64,000 bases of DNA from Rotaria sordida (lineage: Eukaryota; Rotifera; Eurotatoria; Philodinida; Philodinidae), in contig CAJNOL010000140.1 in assembly GCA_905250125.1 (NCBI GenBank), forward strand, positions 124,001 to 188,000, in the 5' to 3' direction. The translations under genes and the position numbers were made by a program. Positions 53,480 to 64,000 of this stretch are shown here, piece by piece. Numbering within the stretch: position 1 is the first letter of the stretch; the number at the start of each line of letters is the position of its first letter. The notes under the pieces were generated by a model, which made no database searches, was not told the DNA's origin, and worked only from the letters and a program-made list of their open reading frames with translations.

Positions 53480-55153
53480 TGTATCAAAATCTTTAATATA
53501 TATAGAAAAGTAATACAATAATTCTCGATTTATTCGAAGAGAAGGATAGATGAAAAAAGAAAATTTGATTAAAAAGACAGACAAAGAAAAAAAAAAGAAT
53601 GATGATGATGATGACATTTGGGCTTCTATTTTTAATTAAAATAAGTGTATATAAGTGTGAGAATTCCATCACGGTCAATTAGTCGACAAGAAGAAGAAGA
53701 AGAAGAAGAATGAGCCATCTGTCGTGCATGCTATAGATTATCATGAACATCTCACTTTTTTTTTCTATTCGAGCAACAGCAGTAGAAAAAACAAAAAGGT
53801 AATGCAAATGTAAATTACATTTGTCATCTTTTATTTTACATCTCTAATATATATATATATATATATATATACGGTCAATATGTCCTACGGATCATTGTGT
53901 CGACCATATTGTCATCTCATCCAATTTCTTGTCTCAATTCTCTCATGAGAGGCATATTCTTCTCTTCTTTCTCTAGAATAACTAATTACAAAGAATAGCA
54001 AAATGATGGGTAAACTATGATAACTGTACTCGATGTGCATGTTATGCCGGAGAGAAATTGGAAAGCGCCAATAAACGCCAGTAACAACAGCAGTTATAAT
54101 GGATAGCAAAAAAAAGATAATTCATTCCCGCAAACCAATTAACTATTAGATTGAAGAACTAGCTATATGATTATTCATTGTCTTTAACAACAGACGTGCG
54201 TGTTCGGTGTAAGAGATGATTTTGATGAATATGAAAATCGTGCTACACGCAATAGATGAACACAATCACTAAAAGACTAATTTGGTTAGGTTTTTTTTTT
54301 CTTTTTTAATAGAACATCTAGGAAAAGAAAATAAATTGTCATTTTAATTAGATATTCAAATGTCAATCGAATTTTTTTTTTTTTGTTTATTTCGAACTAA
54401 ATTAGTTATGAATAAAGAAATATGTGTTGATGAAAAATATTTTTTTCGTACTCGCAAAAAAAAAAAGAACAGTGAAAGTGGTCACAATGTTTTTGTTAAA
54501 CAGAGATATTTATACATAAAAATAAATTAATGAAATTTAAAATTATACTCATTGATGTTTCAAATAAAACAATATCAATTTCTTAATTCTGTAATAATCA
54601 TATTAACATTACTTAATTTATTTTATAAGTCACTGTTGTTATCAAAGATTTGTAATCATCTTAGATTTTTGTTTTTTTCTTAAATAAATAAAATATTTTT
54701 ATTTCATGATTTAAAATACTAAAATTTGATTATTTAATTTTGCTTTTAAATTTGATTTCAATTTTTTTTTTTTAAAGAATTCTTTTATTATCATAGAAAA
54801 ATTCAAAAATCAATATTAAAATAAAGAATGACAAGCTCTCAACGCCCTCATGAAATTCATTTATTAAACGAAAATAATTATTGGTGTAAATAAATGACAT
54901 ACGTCATAATGATTTATTCTTGACAAACTTTTAAAATAGTAAAACTATATTTGATAGTATAAATCTTTATAGTTAATTAATTATTTGAATAAAAACAATT
55001 TTATAATTAAAATAGTCATGTTTCATGTATTTTATGTCGTAATTTATTTATGTTATTGCGTAATAATATAGCAATAACATTTATATAAAAAAGCATGATT
55101 TTATTTTTATAGATCAATAGAATTTCTTTAAATATACGTATTCATATTGTGTA
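53480..55153. other. Spacer upstream of LMO and ERI3, with microsatellites
   Basis: An (AGA)n tract lies at 53688-53710 and an (AT)n tract at 53847-53871. Otherwise AT-rich with T- and A-runs. No gene seen. As the two flanking genes are divergent, it should contain both promoters. Confidence 0.45.
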
Positions 55154-55851
55154 ATGGCTTCATCATCGAATAATTCTATTAAACAACAAAATTATGATTA
55201 TTTTCTTGTACTTGATTTTGAAGCAACATGTGATGAAGAAAGAAAAATTTATCCAATTGAAATTATTGAATTTCCTGTTTTAAAAATCAATGCACGTACA
55301 TTTGAATGTGAATCAATATTTCATACATGTTAGTAAAAATTTATTTTTTTATTTTTAATTACAGAAAAAAAAGAAATTTTTTTTTGTTTTTTGTTTAAGA
55401 TGTAACACCAACAATAAATCCTCAATTAACTAAATTTTGTATCGATTTAACTGGTATAACTCAAGATATGATTACAAATCAACCAAAATTTGATGATGTT
55501 CTTCAAAATTTTCATTTATGGCTTAATAATGAAAAACTTCTTGAATCAAATACGAAATTTATTTTTGTTACTTGTGGTGATTGGGATTTATATACAATGT
55601 TACCTAGTCAATGTAATTATTTTAAATTATCATGTGCTGAATATTTCAATCGATGGATTAATATTAAAAAATCATTTAAACAAGCTACTGGTAAATTTGC
55701 ACGTGATGGTATGATGGGCATGTTAAAAGATCTTAATATTCAACATATAGGAAGACATCATAGTGGTATTGATGATTGTAAAAATATTGCAGAAATATTA
55801 AAACAATTAGCTAAACATGGATATATATTTGAAGAAAATAGAAAAAAATAA
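55154..55851 (+). CDS. ERI3: ERI3-like 3'-5' exoribonuclease (DEDDh)
   Basis: RNase of the ERI-1 group, acting on RNA 3' ends. Two exons (55154-55328, 55400-55851) give 208 aa, a single exonuclease domain without SAP or other additions. Exo I: FLVLDFEATCDEE (Asp and Glu). Then IYPIEIIEFPVLKINARTFE, TPTINPQLTKFC and LTGITQDMI. Exo II: FVTCGDWDLYTMLPSQC. Exo III: IQHIGRHHSGIDDCKNIAEI (catalytic His and Asp). All DEDDh residues are present, and the sequence parallels animal ERI3 throughout. ERI2 is the alternative but is usually longer. Confidence 0.93.
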
Positions 55852-55875
55852 TGATTTGATTTCTTTTTTTTTGTT

Positions 55876-56033
55876 TTAATTTTTTAATAAAAAAAATCGT
55901 TGTGGATTTTGTCCATCGAAATCAATAAATGGATTTAATATTTTATGTTCGACAAGATAAATAGGATTGTTATTAGTTATATCATTGGATTGTTTATTGA
56001 TGAGATAATTACAACAATTTAATGTAGAAGAAT
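55876..56033 (-). other. Possible orphan 3' exon
   Basis: Downstream of an acceptor-like TATTTAAG on the minus strand, one frame is open. It reads SSTLNCCNYLINKQSND then HKILNPFIDFDGQNPQRFFL to a stop at 55876. Composition is protein-like, but I found no matching upstream exon in phase and no homologue. It lies tail-to-tail with ERI3 at 24 bp. Confidence 0.25.
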
Positions 56034-57941
56034 CTTAAATAATAATAAATTTTTATTTAAAAATTTATTCAAAATAAAAAAATACTTGCTAAAATCAATA
56101 ATCCTCATATTGTACATTTGTTTGCATTATCGTCAGTCTACTATAGTGGATTGTCGGACAGAAAATACCCGACTATTTAAGTATCGAACTACCGACAGTT
56201 TTTCTCCAGTTTGTACAAAGTAGAATAAATGCACTGAAATACAGCAATCAATTGCATAGAAAAGTCATGGAAATTTTATATTATAACCACCAATCAACAA
56301 AATAAAATAATTAATAATTTGTGACTAAATTTCAAAAAAAGTCGTAACAGGTTCAAAAGGTTCATAATGACTTTAAGATATTTTATGAGATTGTAATGCT
56401 ATTTCATAATTAGAAATTTCACAAATTTTCATTATCTTCGAAATTTTAAATTTTTCATTTCTTTTGTAATATATCTACATAGTAATTCTGCAAACAGTGT
56501 CGTGCAATATTCGCAACATAAATAATCTTTTAACACAATTACTCTTCCGTCTCTTACAGAACACTTAGAATCCATTTTCATCATATTTATATTTTTATCA
56601 GGAATTTCTGTTATCAACTCATTTTTTAATTTAAAATTAATTCAATACTTCAAAAAAGTTTAACCTATTAAAAATATCGCACAAGATTCTTCTCTATGAT
56701 AACATAATTTTATGCATAGTTATGTGATTTACAATCTTTCGAAGGAAACTAATGAACCAAAATAATATATATATTCTCCTAGCAAAAAAAAAGTTTTAGC
56801 CAATGTTTTAAATCCATTGTCATCATAAAAACACATTTTGGGAAAATAAACTAACTGCAATGAAGGCATTCTAATCGTTAGATTCTCCGAACTGAATTCT
56901 GTCAGCGTCTTGTCAATTAATTATCATTCTAAACTTTTCGAATAAAAAAACAGAGTGTGTAAACATCAAGATTTTTTGACTTTGTCAACAAGTGTACCTA
57001 CGTAATACTCACACTATTCTTCAGAACATAAATATAAAATATAACATGAATAAAGAATTTTAAGCTGTATCTAATCCTTTTGTTTTTAGAGAACTATTTC
57101 TGTAGTGATGATAAATTTTAAAAAAATTAATTAAAGAGACACTAACAAAATTCGGTTCTTGGAATCTAACGATGAGAATATCTTCATTGTAGTCAATTTG
57201 TTTTTCAGCCAATGGATACAAGTTAAAACAAATATATATCCTTCAGATGTATTAAAAATGCATCTACTCCTTGTAAAAAAAAAACTTTGCTTTTAGAAAA
57301 AAATCTAACTTTTTTTATAGTGGACACTTTTGAAAGTTTGAAGTATTATACTGTATATAATTTGTTTTTTTTATTGCTGATAGATTTAAAACAATATTTT
57401 CTCAGGTGTATGTATAAATAAAACTAATTATACTTGTTTTAATTGATCTTCTGTTATCCAATGATTCGAATAATTGTTCTATAAATTCTTTCATAGAATT
57501 GCTTTATTAAAGAACAAAAAATAAATTTATAAATTGTTACTAAGGTAATTTATATATGTTGATTAATCAATTGTTCATAAATGATCGAAAAGAAAAAAGT
57601 GTAGTCTTAATCTGATATAAAACAAAAACAAAACAACATTAAGAATAGAATAGTTTTATATAGTAGACGGATTGAAAATTTATAAAACAAACATAATCAC
57701 ATTAATCCAAGAAACAATAGTACAAGCCGATCGAAAAGAAAAACAAACTTTAGTTTTCTCGCTCTCTCTCTATCGTTTCTCTTTTTACGTCACATATATT
57801 TCGATCGGTTTATATGTATAATCGGTGTTCTTTCATGTTTTTTCATATTATTGTAATCGAAAAAGAAGAAATCACTTTGTTGTATCTCATACTTTTTTCA
57901 AGATATATTTATTTTCATTAATAGACACACAATATAGAATA
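56034..57941. other. Intergenic region upstream of the chitinase
   Basis: No gene, RNA or repeat recognised in 1.9 kb of AT-rich DNA. A pyrimidine-rich CTCTCTCTCT stretch at about 57759-57785 lies just upstream of the chitinase start and may belong to its promoter. Confidence 0.4.
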
Positions 57942-60900
57942 ATGATACTTAGAAGATTTCTTTTATTTATATTTTTTCTCAAAGGTAAATATTTATTGAT
58001 TTTTGTATTAAATTGATGATTTAATTTTTTTTTTTAGTTTCTATTCTTCTTGCTGCTGAACAAAAATTTAAAATTGTATGTTATTTCTCAAATTGGGGTT
58101 AGTAGATTGAAAAATTCACATGGTTTCTATATAATTTATTTTATTCTAAAGCATATAAACGTCCCGGTGGTGGTTCAATGACTCCAGAAGATATTGATCC
58201 TTGTTTATGTACACATATTATATATGCATTTTCTGAAATGGAAAATAATCTATTAATACCAACTGAAAAACATGATTTAAAAGATAATAATCAAGCAGGT
58301 AAGATATCAATATTGATTTAAATTGAAACCTTTTTTTTGTGATGAACAAAAAATGAATTAAATTCACATAAATAGTTTGCAATTTAGTGATCGTAAATTA
58401 TTTATTTATTTTTTTTTTGCACTCTTAGTCTGAAGGAGAATCTAGATCATATAATATTTGTTAATAAATTTTGTGAAATAAAAAAAAAAAAAAACTTAAA
58501 TTTTAATCATAGTATATATTTTTTTCTTTTAATTGAATAGGTTTTTTCGAACGATTTAATGCATGGAAAAGTGTTAATAAAAATATAAAAACTTTACTTG
58601 CTGTTGGTGGTTGGGTAAGAGAATTTCTATTCTATATTAAGAATTTTTAAATAGAAAAATTCCTTTTTTTGTAATTTCTATAGGATATGGGAATGAAAGA
58701 TTTTGCAGGTATAAAATTATAAGCTTATATTTTATATTGATAAAGATATTTAATTAATTAGGTATTGTTAAATCGGAAAAAACAATGAAAAGTTTTGCAG
58801 AATCATCTATTAAATATTTACGTAAACATAAATTTGATGGTCTTGATCTTGGTATGTTGAAATAAATGATAAATTTGATTTATTTATTTATTTTTTCATT
58901 TAGATTTTGAATATCCGGGTAGAAAATAAATTTGAATAAAATATTTAAAAATAAAATACTTTTAATAATAGGTGTTGATTGGAGAGATAGTCCAAGAGAA
59001 GATAAACAAAAATTTACAAGATTATGTGAAGTTAGTTTAATAAAAAGAAGTTTTTTTTTTAATAAATTTTATTTATTAAGATTTTATATGAAACATTTGA
59101 AAAAGATGCTGAAAAAAATGGATATGAACGTCTTCTTTTAACTGCTGCTGTAGCAGCTGCTAAAGTTAATATTGATAAAGCATATGAAGTGGATAAACTT
59201 GTTCCGTTAGTTAAATTATTATTATTATTATTATTAATTTCATATTTTTTTTTTGTTTAGAGTTCTCGATTGGTATGTCAATAAAATTATATTGTAAACA
59301 TTCAAAGTTTTTTTTTTTGTTTTTGTTTTTCCTATATTTTAAAACTAAGGTTTAATTTAATGACTTATGATTTTCATGGATCATGGGATCAAAATCGTGC
59401 TCATCATTCATCTCTTAATAGTAAAGATGGTGGAAACGATGATACAATGTATATTGTATGTCATATTTTCAATGATATTTTTTCTTATTTTTTTGAAAAA
59501 TAATATTTAAATAGGATTTTGCTGTTAAATATTTTCAAAAATTAGGTATGCCAGCAAATAAAATGATGTTAGGTTTAGGTACATATGGTCGAGGTGATAC
59601 ACCAGCTATGCCTTATACAGGTTTTAAAGGTGAAAATGGTTTTGTAGCATATTATGAAGTAAAAATAGATCTTTTTTTTACTTTGAATAATTTTTTTGAT
59701 TTCTAGAGTTGTATTCAAATTGTTTGTGAAAAAATGAAAGAAACATGGGATGCTAAACAACTTGTTCCATATATAGCAGGTCCATATAATCAACCAAAAG
59801 CTGGTGTAGAAAATGTTCGAAGTATGAAATATAAAGTAAAAACAAAAATATCAATGAAATAAATTTGATAAACATAATTCTTTTTTTGTTTTTTTTTTTG
59901 AAAAGGCAAATTATATAAAACAAAATAATTTGGGTGGTGCTATGATTTGGACACTTGATATGGATGATTTTCGTGGTCAATTTTGTTGTCAAGGAAAATT
60001 TCCATTAATACGAACAATTAAAGCTGTTCTACATGGACAACTTAAATTATTACCAAAAGAAAAAATTTGTTCAACTTGTCCAACTAATGAATATAAAAGT
60101 ATACAAAATAGATTTATTATAAGACAAAGTATACATCGAATATATATATTTATCTAGATTTTAAACCAAATTCTCAATATCAACAGCCACAAACAACAGA
60201 AAAAACAACTAAAAAACCAAAAATATCCAAACGTGATGCAGAAGGACCAAGTAGGATTGATTTTTTTTTTGCAAAATCGAAAAACAAAAAATTTTTTTTT
60301 TATTGTTTAGCACCAGAAGATGTTTGTGAAGAATTAAAAGATGGACAATGGCCAGATCCAACTGATTGTAAAAGTTATTTCTTATGTCGTGGTGTCGGTA
60401 GTCAATGGGGTGAACAAAAACGTGAAATGTGTTATGCTGGTAAGTATTAAACAATTTCTTGTTCTACAGTAAGGAAAAGTCAGAACGCTGTAACAGATAT
60501 ATAAATATCGTCATTCAATTGAGGCAAAAACTTTCACTACAGGTCTTCCAATTTCAATGGTCTTTTACTACATAGTGTTCTAATAGAAATCCTTAAAAGA
60601 ATTGAGTTCCTATTTGATATTTGACTAAACTATTCAATTTTTAATATGTCTTTTTCTGAACTTTTAAGAAAAGCTAGTCTAGTTAAATTCTCTATACATT
60701 AGGTGTCAGATCGAAATTTGAAAGTATGAGCTTTCTGAAAACTTGAATAAACGTATTTTTAATGTGATAAGAAGTTTTGAATTTTTTCGAAATCGAAAGA
60801 GTTTGTATGGAACAGTGATGAATCAGAATGAATATTACATTTGTAAATTCTAACGAGAAATCAGACTATACGATTAAGGAAGAATAGAACGATTTTTCTC

Positions 60901-62756
60901 ATGTTCTGCATTTCTTCTTGGAAATTTTACATTGTAGATAATTAACATTTTTAACCTTTCGATGACGAAAAGATTTCCTATGTAAAAGCAAAATTTTATT
61001 TGCAATTTTTTAAAGAAAACAAAATTCATTTAATCCAGCTCATACAATCTTAACATACGTAACTTTTCAATAGTTTCCATATTGACTATGAGCGGCGTAC
61101 GATTAATTTTTTAAATAGATCCATTGTCTTTCCCCTTCCTCTAATAGTAGAAGGTGTGAGTGAAGATAAGAAGAACATTCACATTCTATTGATGCATACA
61201 GTTTTTGTATGTAGTAAAAATATATTTATTTCCATTGATTAGAAATTTCTTTGCGAATTTATTAAAACAAGAAATAGCAACGAAAGAAAAAGTGTTCACG
61301 ATTGATACTAAGTTTATTAAAAGTTCTAGCTGCGAATATATTTTTTTGAAAGAAAAAACCTGATGAATGAATGGTTTCTCTGTATTCTTGGGAGGGTTTC
61401 CTCCCTCCTGATTAGAACGAAACGACACCTATAAATAAAATCGATCGAAAACATGGAATCATTACCAGTTGATGTAATTACGTAGATGACACACGTTCTA
61501 GAAGATTGATATTTACATTTAGGAGAATACTTTCAAATGACTTTTTATGAAAGAAAATGTACGTAGGACAAACTATGTTGCCCTATCCTAATGACAATCT
61601 CTGACATATAGTAATTAACTTTTGACATATGCAATTAGTAATAATAACAAGAATGTAAAATTGTTCGTCCTAATTTTCTTTTTTAATTAAATTATATGTT
61701 GATTATCTTGTAAAAATTAAAGAATAGAAAATAAAAAATAGTCGTCAATGAGATTCATACTTATTGATATTGTATTTAAATTTAAAAAAAATTTAGCAAA
61801 TTATTTTTTTTTTTATTCAGGTTCTTATTTTGATCCTAATGATAAATCATGTAAATGGGTTGGTGCTGATAAGGTTTATTCGATATTCTTTTTTGTTTTT
61901 TTTCTTCTCTCGTATTTTACTTTTTAAAATTTTTTTAGCTTAATTGTGAAGATTTAGTCGAAGGTTATGATAATCCAGTTGCTAGTGTAACACAATCAAC
62001 ATCAAATGATGATGATGATGTTGAAGATGAAGATATAACAGATGAAATGGGTAAATCAACAAAAAAGAAACTATCTAAATCCTCCTCCTCCTCCTCCTCA
62101 TCATCATCAAATAAACCAATATCAATATTAAGTCGAACAATATCTGAATATGATACATGTACACCAGAAAAATCTGTTGAATTTGATCCTGTACAAGGTA
62201 ATAGATAAATTCCTATTTTTTGTTTGACATGATTTGCTTCATCTACCATAGCCTTCTATAGGTATGCTTTGTTACTCTTGCGAAAGTCAGAAGGAGAACA
62301 GCGATTGTCAATTAAATCCCAATCAGACAACAACAATGATGTGCGAATCAATACAACAAATTTGTTACAGCAAAAAAACTATAAACGCCATCGGTAAACA
62401 AAACAAAATATAAATTTAAGAAAATCTTCGTTTATATATATATATCTTTAAGGAAAACTAATGCAATTCAGTCGTGGTTGCACAATGCCACCATTATCGA
62501 CGGGCAATATTACTCAAGAATTACAATGCCTATCAAGCAAAACCGACGGAAAGACTATCTGCGTGAAATATTGCCAGGACAATTTATGCAACAATCAGGA
62601 TATAAGGTTAATTTTTTGTTTTGAAAATCTTAAATTGAAATCTATATTTTATTTAGCGATGGCGCACTATCAATTACAATCGATCGAATGACATTCATCA
62701 TTTATTATCTTCTAGCTCTAATATTAATGATCATAACAATACAAGATTATTGTTAA
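57942..62756 (+). CDS. GH18 chitinase - CBM14 - Ly6/uPAR fusion with C-terminal membrane anchor signal
   Basis: Cleaves beta-1,4 bonds of chitin. Twenty-one exons join in phase to 713 aa. Signal peptide 1-21 (MILRRFLLFIFFL..). GH18 domain from KIVCYFSNWGAYKRPGG through THIIYAFSEM, TLLAVGGWDMG and the catalytic DGLDLDFEYPG (D142, D145, D147, E149), then LMTYDFHGSWD, MMLGLGTYGRG and GGAMIWTLDMDDF. CBM14/peritrophin-A at about 439-505 with six Cys (DVCEEL..DPTDCKSYFLC..EMC..DKSCKW..LNC). An acidic and poly-Ser linker follows. A Ly6-type domain starts at 586 (MLCYSCES) and ends CVKYCQDNLCN. The hydrophobic tail is MTFIIYYLLALILMIITI. Exons 5, 7 and 10 are 25, 15 and 12 nt. The 64-nt intron joining the Ly6 part (62198-62261) looks like its neighbours. 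Secretion and GPI anchoring are inferred. Confidence 0.88.
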
Positions 62757-63856
62757 TTCTGACGTTTTTATTAAAATATTTTTTTTTCTAGTTCGAAAAT
62801 ATGAACTAACTATTAAATTGAGCGCGCATATATTTCTTTTGTTGTTTTGTGTTTCTTTATTAATCTTTCTTTATTGCTCTGTACGTGTTTGATCTTATTG
62901 TCAAAAAGAAAAAGAAAAAAGAAAAGCACTCCTAAAGGATTATAAGTACACACTAAAATTGATTTTATTACAAATAATCAAATATTTAGCAACATTTTTC
63001 AAGGTTTATATAGTCTTCTTTTTTTTTTTTTTTTTGATTTCTTATTATTTAATATTTGTTTATAATGTCAAATGAAAAATGACATTTAATCAAAAAGAAC
63101 TCTTTAGCGTTTGATATTTACTTCTTTTTTTTTCTTTTTTTGGTTTACTCCATTAACAGATTTCATGGTCGACATGCGCTACATTTATTCTGTCTTGAGT
63201 GCTTTATGTACATATGTAAATAATACAAGTTTATTTAGTATTCTCTTCTTTTCATTAGTGAATATTGATTATTCGACAATTGAAATCATATGAAAAGAGG
63301 TCGAATATCAGATGATGTAACCGTAACTGAGGTTTTTCTTTTTTTTTTTTTTGGTGTTTTTTCGCTTCTTTAGTTGCCTTCATACGAAATCAAAATAAAT
63401 CCTGATAAAAAAAATTACAAGAGGACAACGAGAGAGAGAGAGAGGGCGAGAAAGAAAATGAAATATTCTCTACTTTTAAAAGTACATGTGTGCATAGATC
63501 TATACAGACTTAATGATTACCTTTTGGCCTTGTTACCATTGCAAGACACTTCACCTTCTCAACGGTTTTTTTTTTGTCATACAAAAGAGGTTGAAAAGAA
63601 GAAATTAGGGTAGTTCTGTAAAAAGAAAGAAAACCTTATACAATGTCTCACATTTTTTTCTTTTACATTTTTTTTTTTCTTTTATGATGACCTAATATTT
63701 TAGGATACAAAAATAGTACTCTCTTTCTTCTCTCTTATTCAAAGATTTTTTTATTGTCATTCTTATATATATTTTTTTTTTTTGTGTTTCTAATTATAGA
63801 TATATTATCTATCTATCTCTTATGTTGATGATAATTAATTGTTTTAAAATATCAAT
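62757..63856. other. Intergenic region right of the chitinase
   Basis: No gene recognised. T-rich tracts (about 63019-63036, 63330-63353, 63650-63680) and a short GA repeat (63428-63444) are the only notable features. Confidence 0.4.
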
Positions 63857-64000
63857 ATGTCTAGTGGTGAAATAGATACGACTGCATTAATTATGTATGT
63901 GAATTATAAAATATAAATTTTATGAAAAGTTTATCTTAATTTTTAATTCAGTTCTATATGTGTAATTGTACCAGCAGCGATTGCTATTAGCGTTTGTGCG
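63857..64000 (+). CDS. Start of an unidentified gene, possibly membrane protein (runs off the right edge)
   Basis: ATG at 63857 opens an exon (63857-63894, MSSGEIDTTALI) with a GTATGT donor. A TTTTTAATTCAG acceptor leads in phase to 63952-64000 (SICVIVPAAIAISVCA). The spliced peptide begins with an acidic start followed by a hydrophobic helix. It could be a signal anchor of a small membrane protein. Too little is visible to name it. Confidence 0.45.

Noticed and set aside
56432..56617. Minus-strand frame with several Cys (CCEYC)
   Set aside because: Only 61 codons, no splice context, and no complete zinc-finger pattern.

Overview
The window is eukaryotic nuclear DNA from a small, intron-rich animal genome. 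It is strongly AT-rich. Most introns are 50-80 nt with GT-AG ends, and exons read cleanly through conserved metazoan proteins: DOT1L, SVOP, HP1, LONP1, glutamate dehydrogenase, HSBP1, PRMT1, LMO and ERI3. Three signs point to a bdelloid rotifer (Rotaria/Adineta-like): the gene style, an F-box family of a type I associate with bdelloids, and interstitial arrays of TGTGGG/CCCACA, which I recall as the bdelloid telomere repeat. The lineage call is an inference (about 0.7). All gene models were spliced by eye. Exon phases close to whole codons in every gene reported as intact.

Layout, left to right. 1-2338 (-): 5' part of a DOT1-type H3K79 methyltransferase, whose C-terminus runs off the left edge. 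5210-9484 (+): SVOP-like transporter. 12124-12899 (-): HP1/CBX protein. 14222-21313 (+): mitochondrial Lon protease in 16 exons. 22047-24163 and 24392-26498 (+): tandem mitochondrial glutamate dehydrogenases. About 26.8-29.9 kb is decayed: remnants of an unidentified gene and a truncated F-box copy. 30746-36452 (-): secreted DUF5054 (GH38-like) putative glycoside hydrolase, with a dead mariner element in one intron. 37584-37960 (-): HSBP1. 39941-41017 (+): four-TM protein with an LDLa-like module. 43405-45392 (-): F-box gene with one apparent frameshift. 41.8-47.3 kb is full of foldback repeats, TGTGGG-like arrays and a nested MITE. A 100-N assembly gap lies at 48734-48833. 49727-52784 (+): PRMT1-like methyltransferase, convergent with an LMO LIM-only gene (52853-53479, -). 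55154-55851 (+): ERI3-like exonuclease. 57942-62756 (+): 21-exon chitinase. A gene start at 63857 runs off the right edge.

The best candidate for something undescribed is the gene at 57942-62756. It joins in frame a GH18 chitinase, a CBM14 chitin-binding domain, an acidic/serine linker, a Ly6/uPAR three-finger domain and a C-terminal hydrophobic tail, which would give a membrane-anchored chitinase. Three of its exons are only 25, 15 and 12 nt, and the 15-nt exon carries the catalytic Asp-Phe-Glu. Other points of interest are several unrelated long palindromic elements in introns and spacers, a 1.1-kb segmental duplication tying the decayed 28.8-29.9 kb region to 42.7-43.8 kb, the paired TGTGGG/CCCACA foldbacks, and the patchwork identity and intron turnover between the two GDH copies. 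Gene order shows no obvious functional clustering, except that LONP1 and the two GDH genes are adjacent, co-oriented and all mitochondrial.
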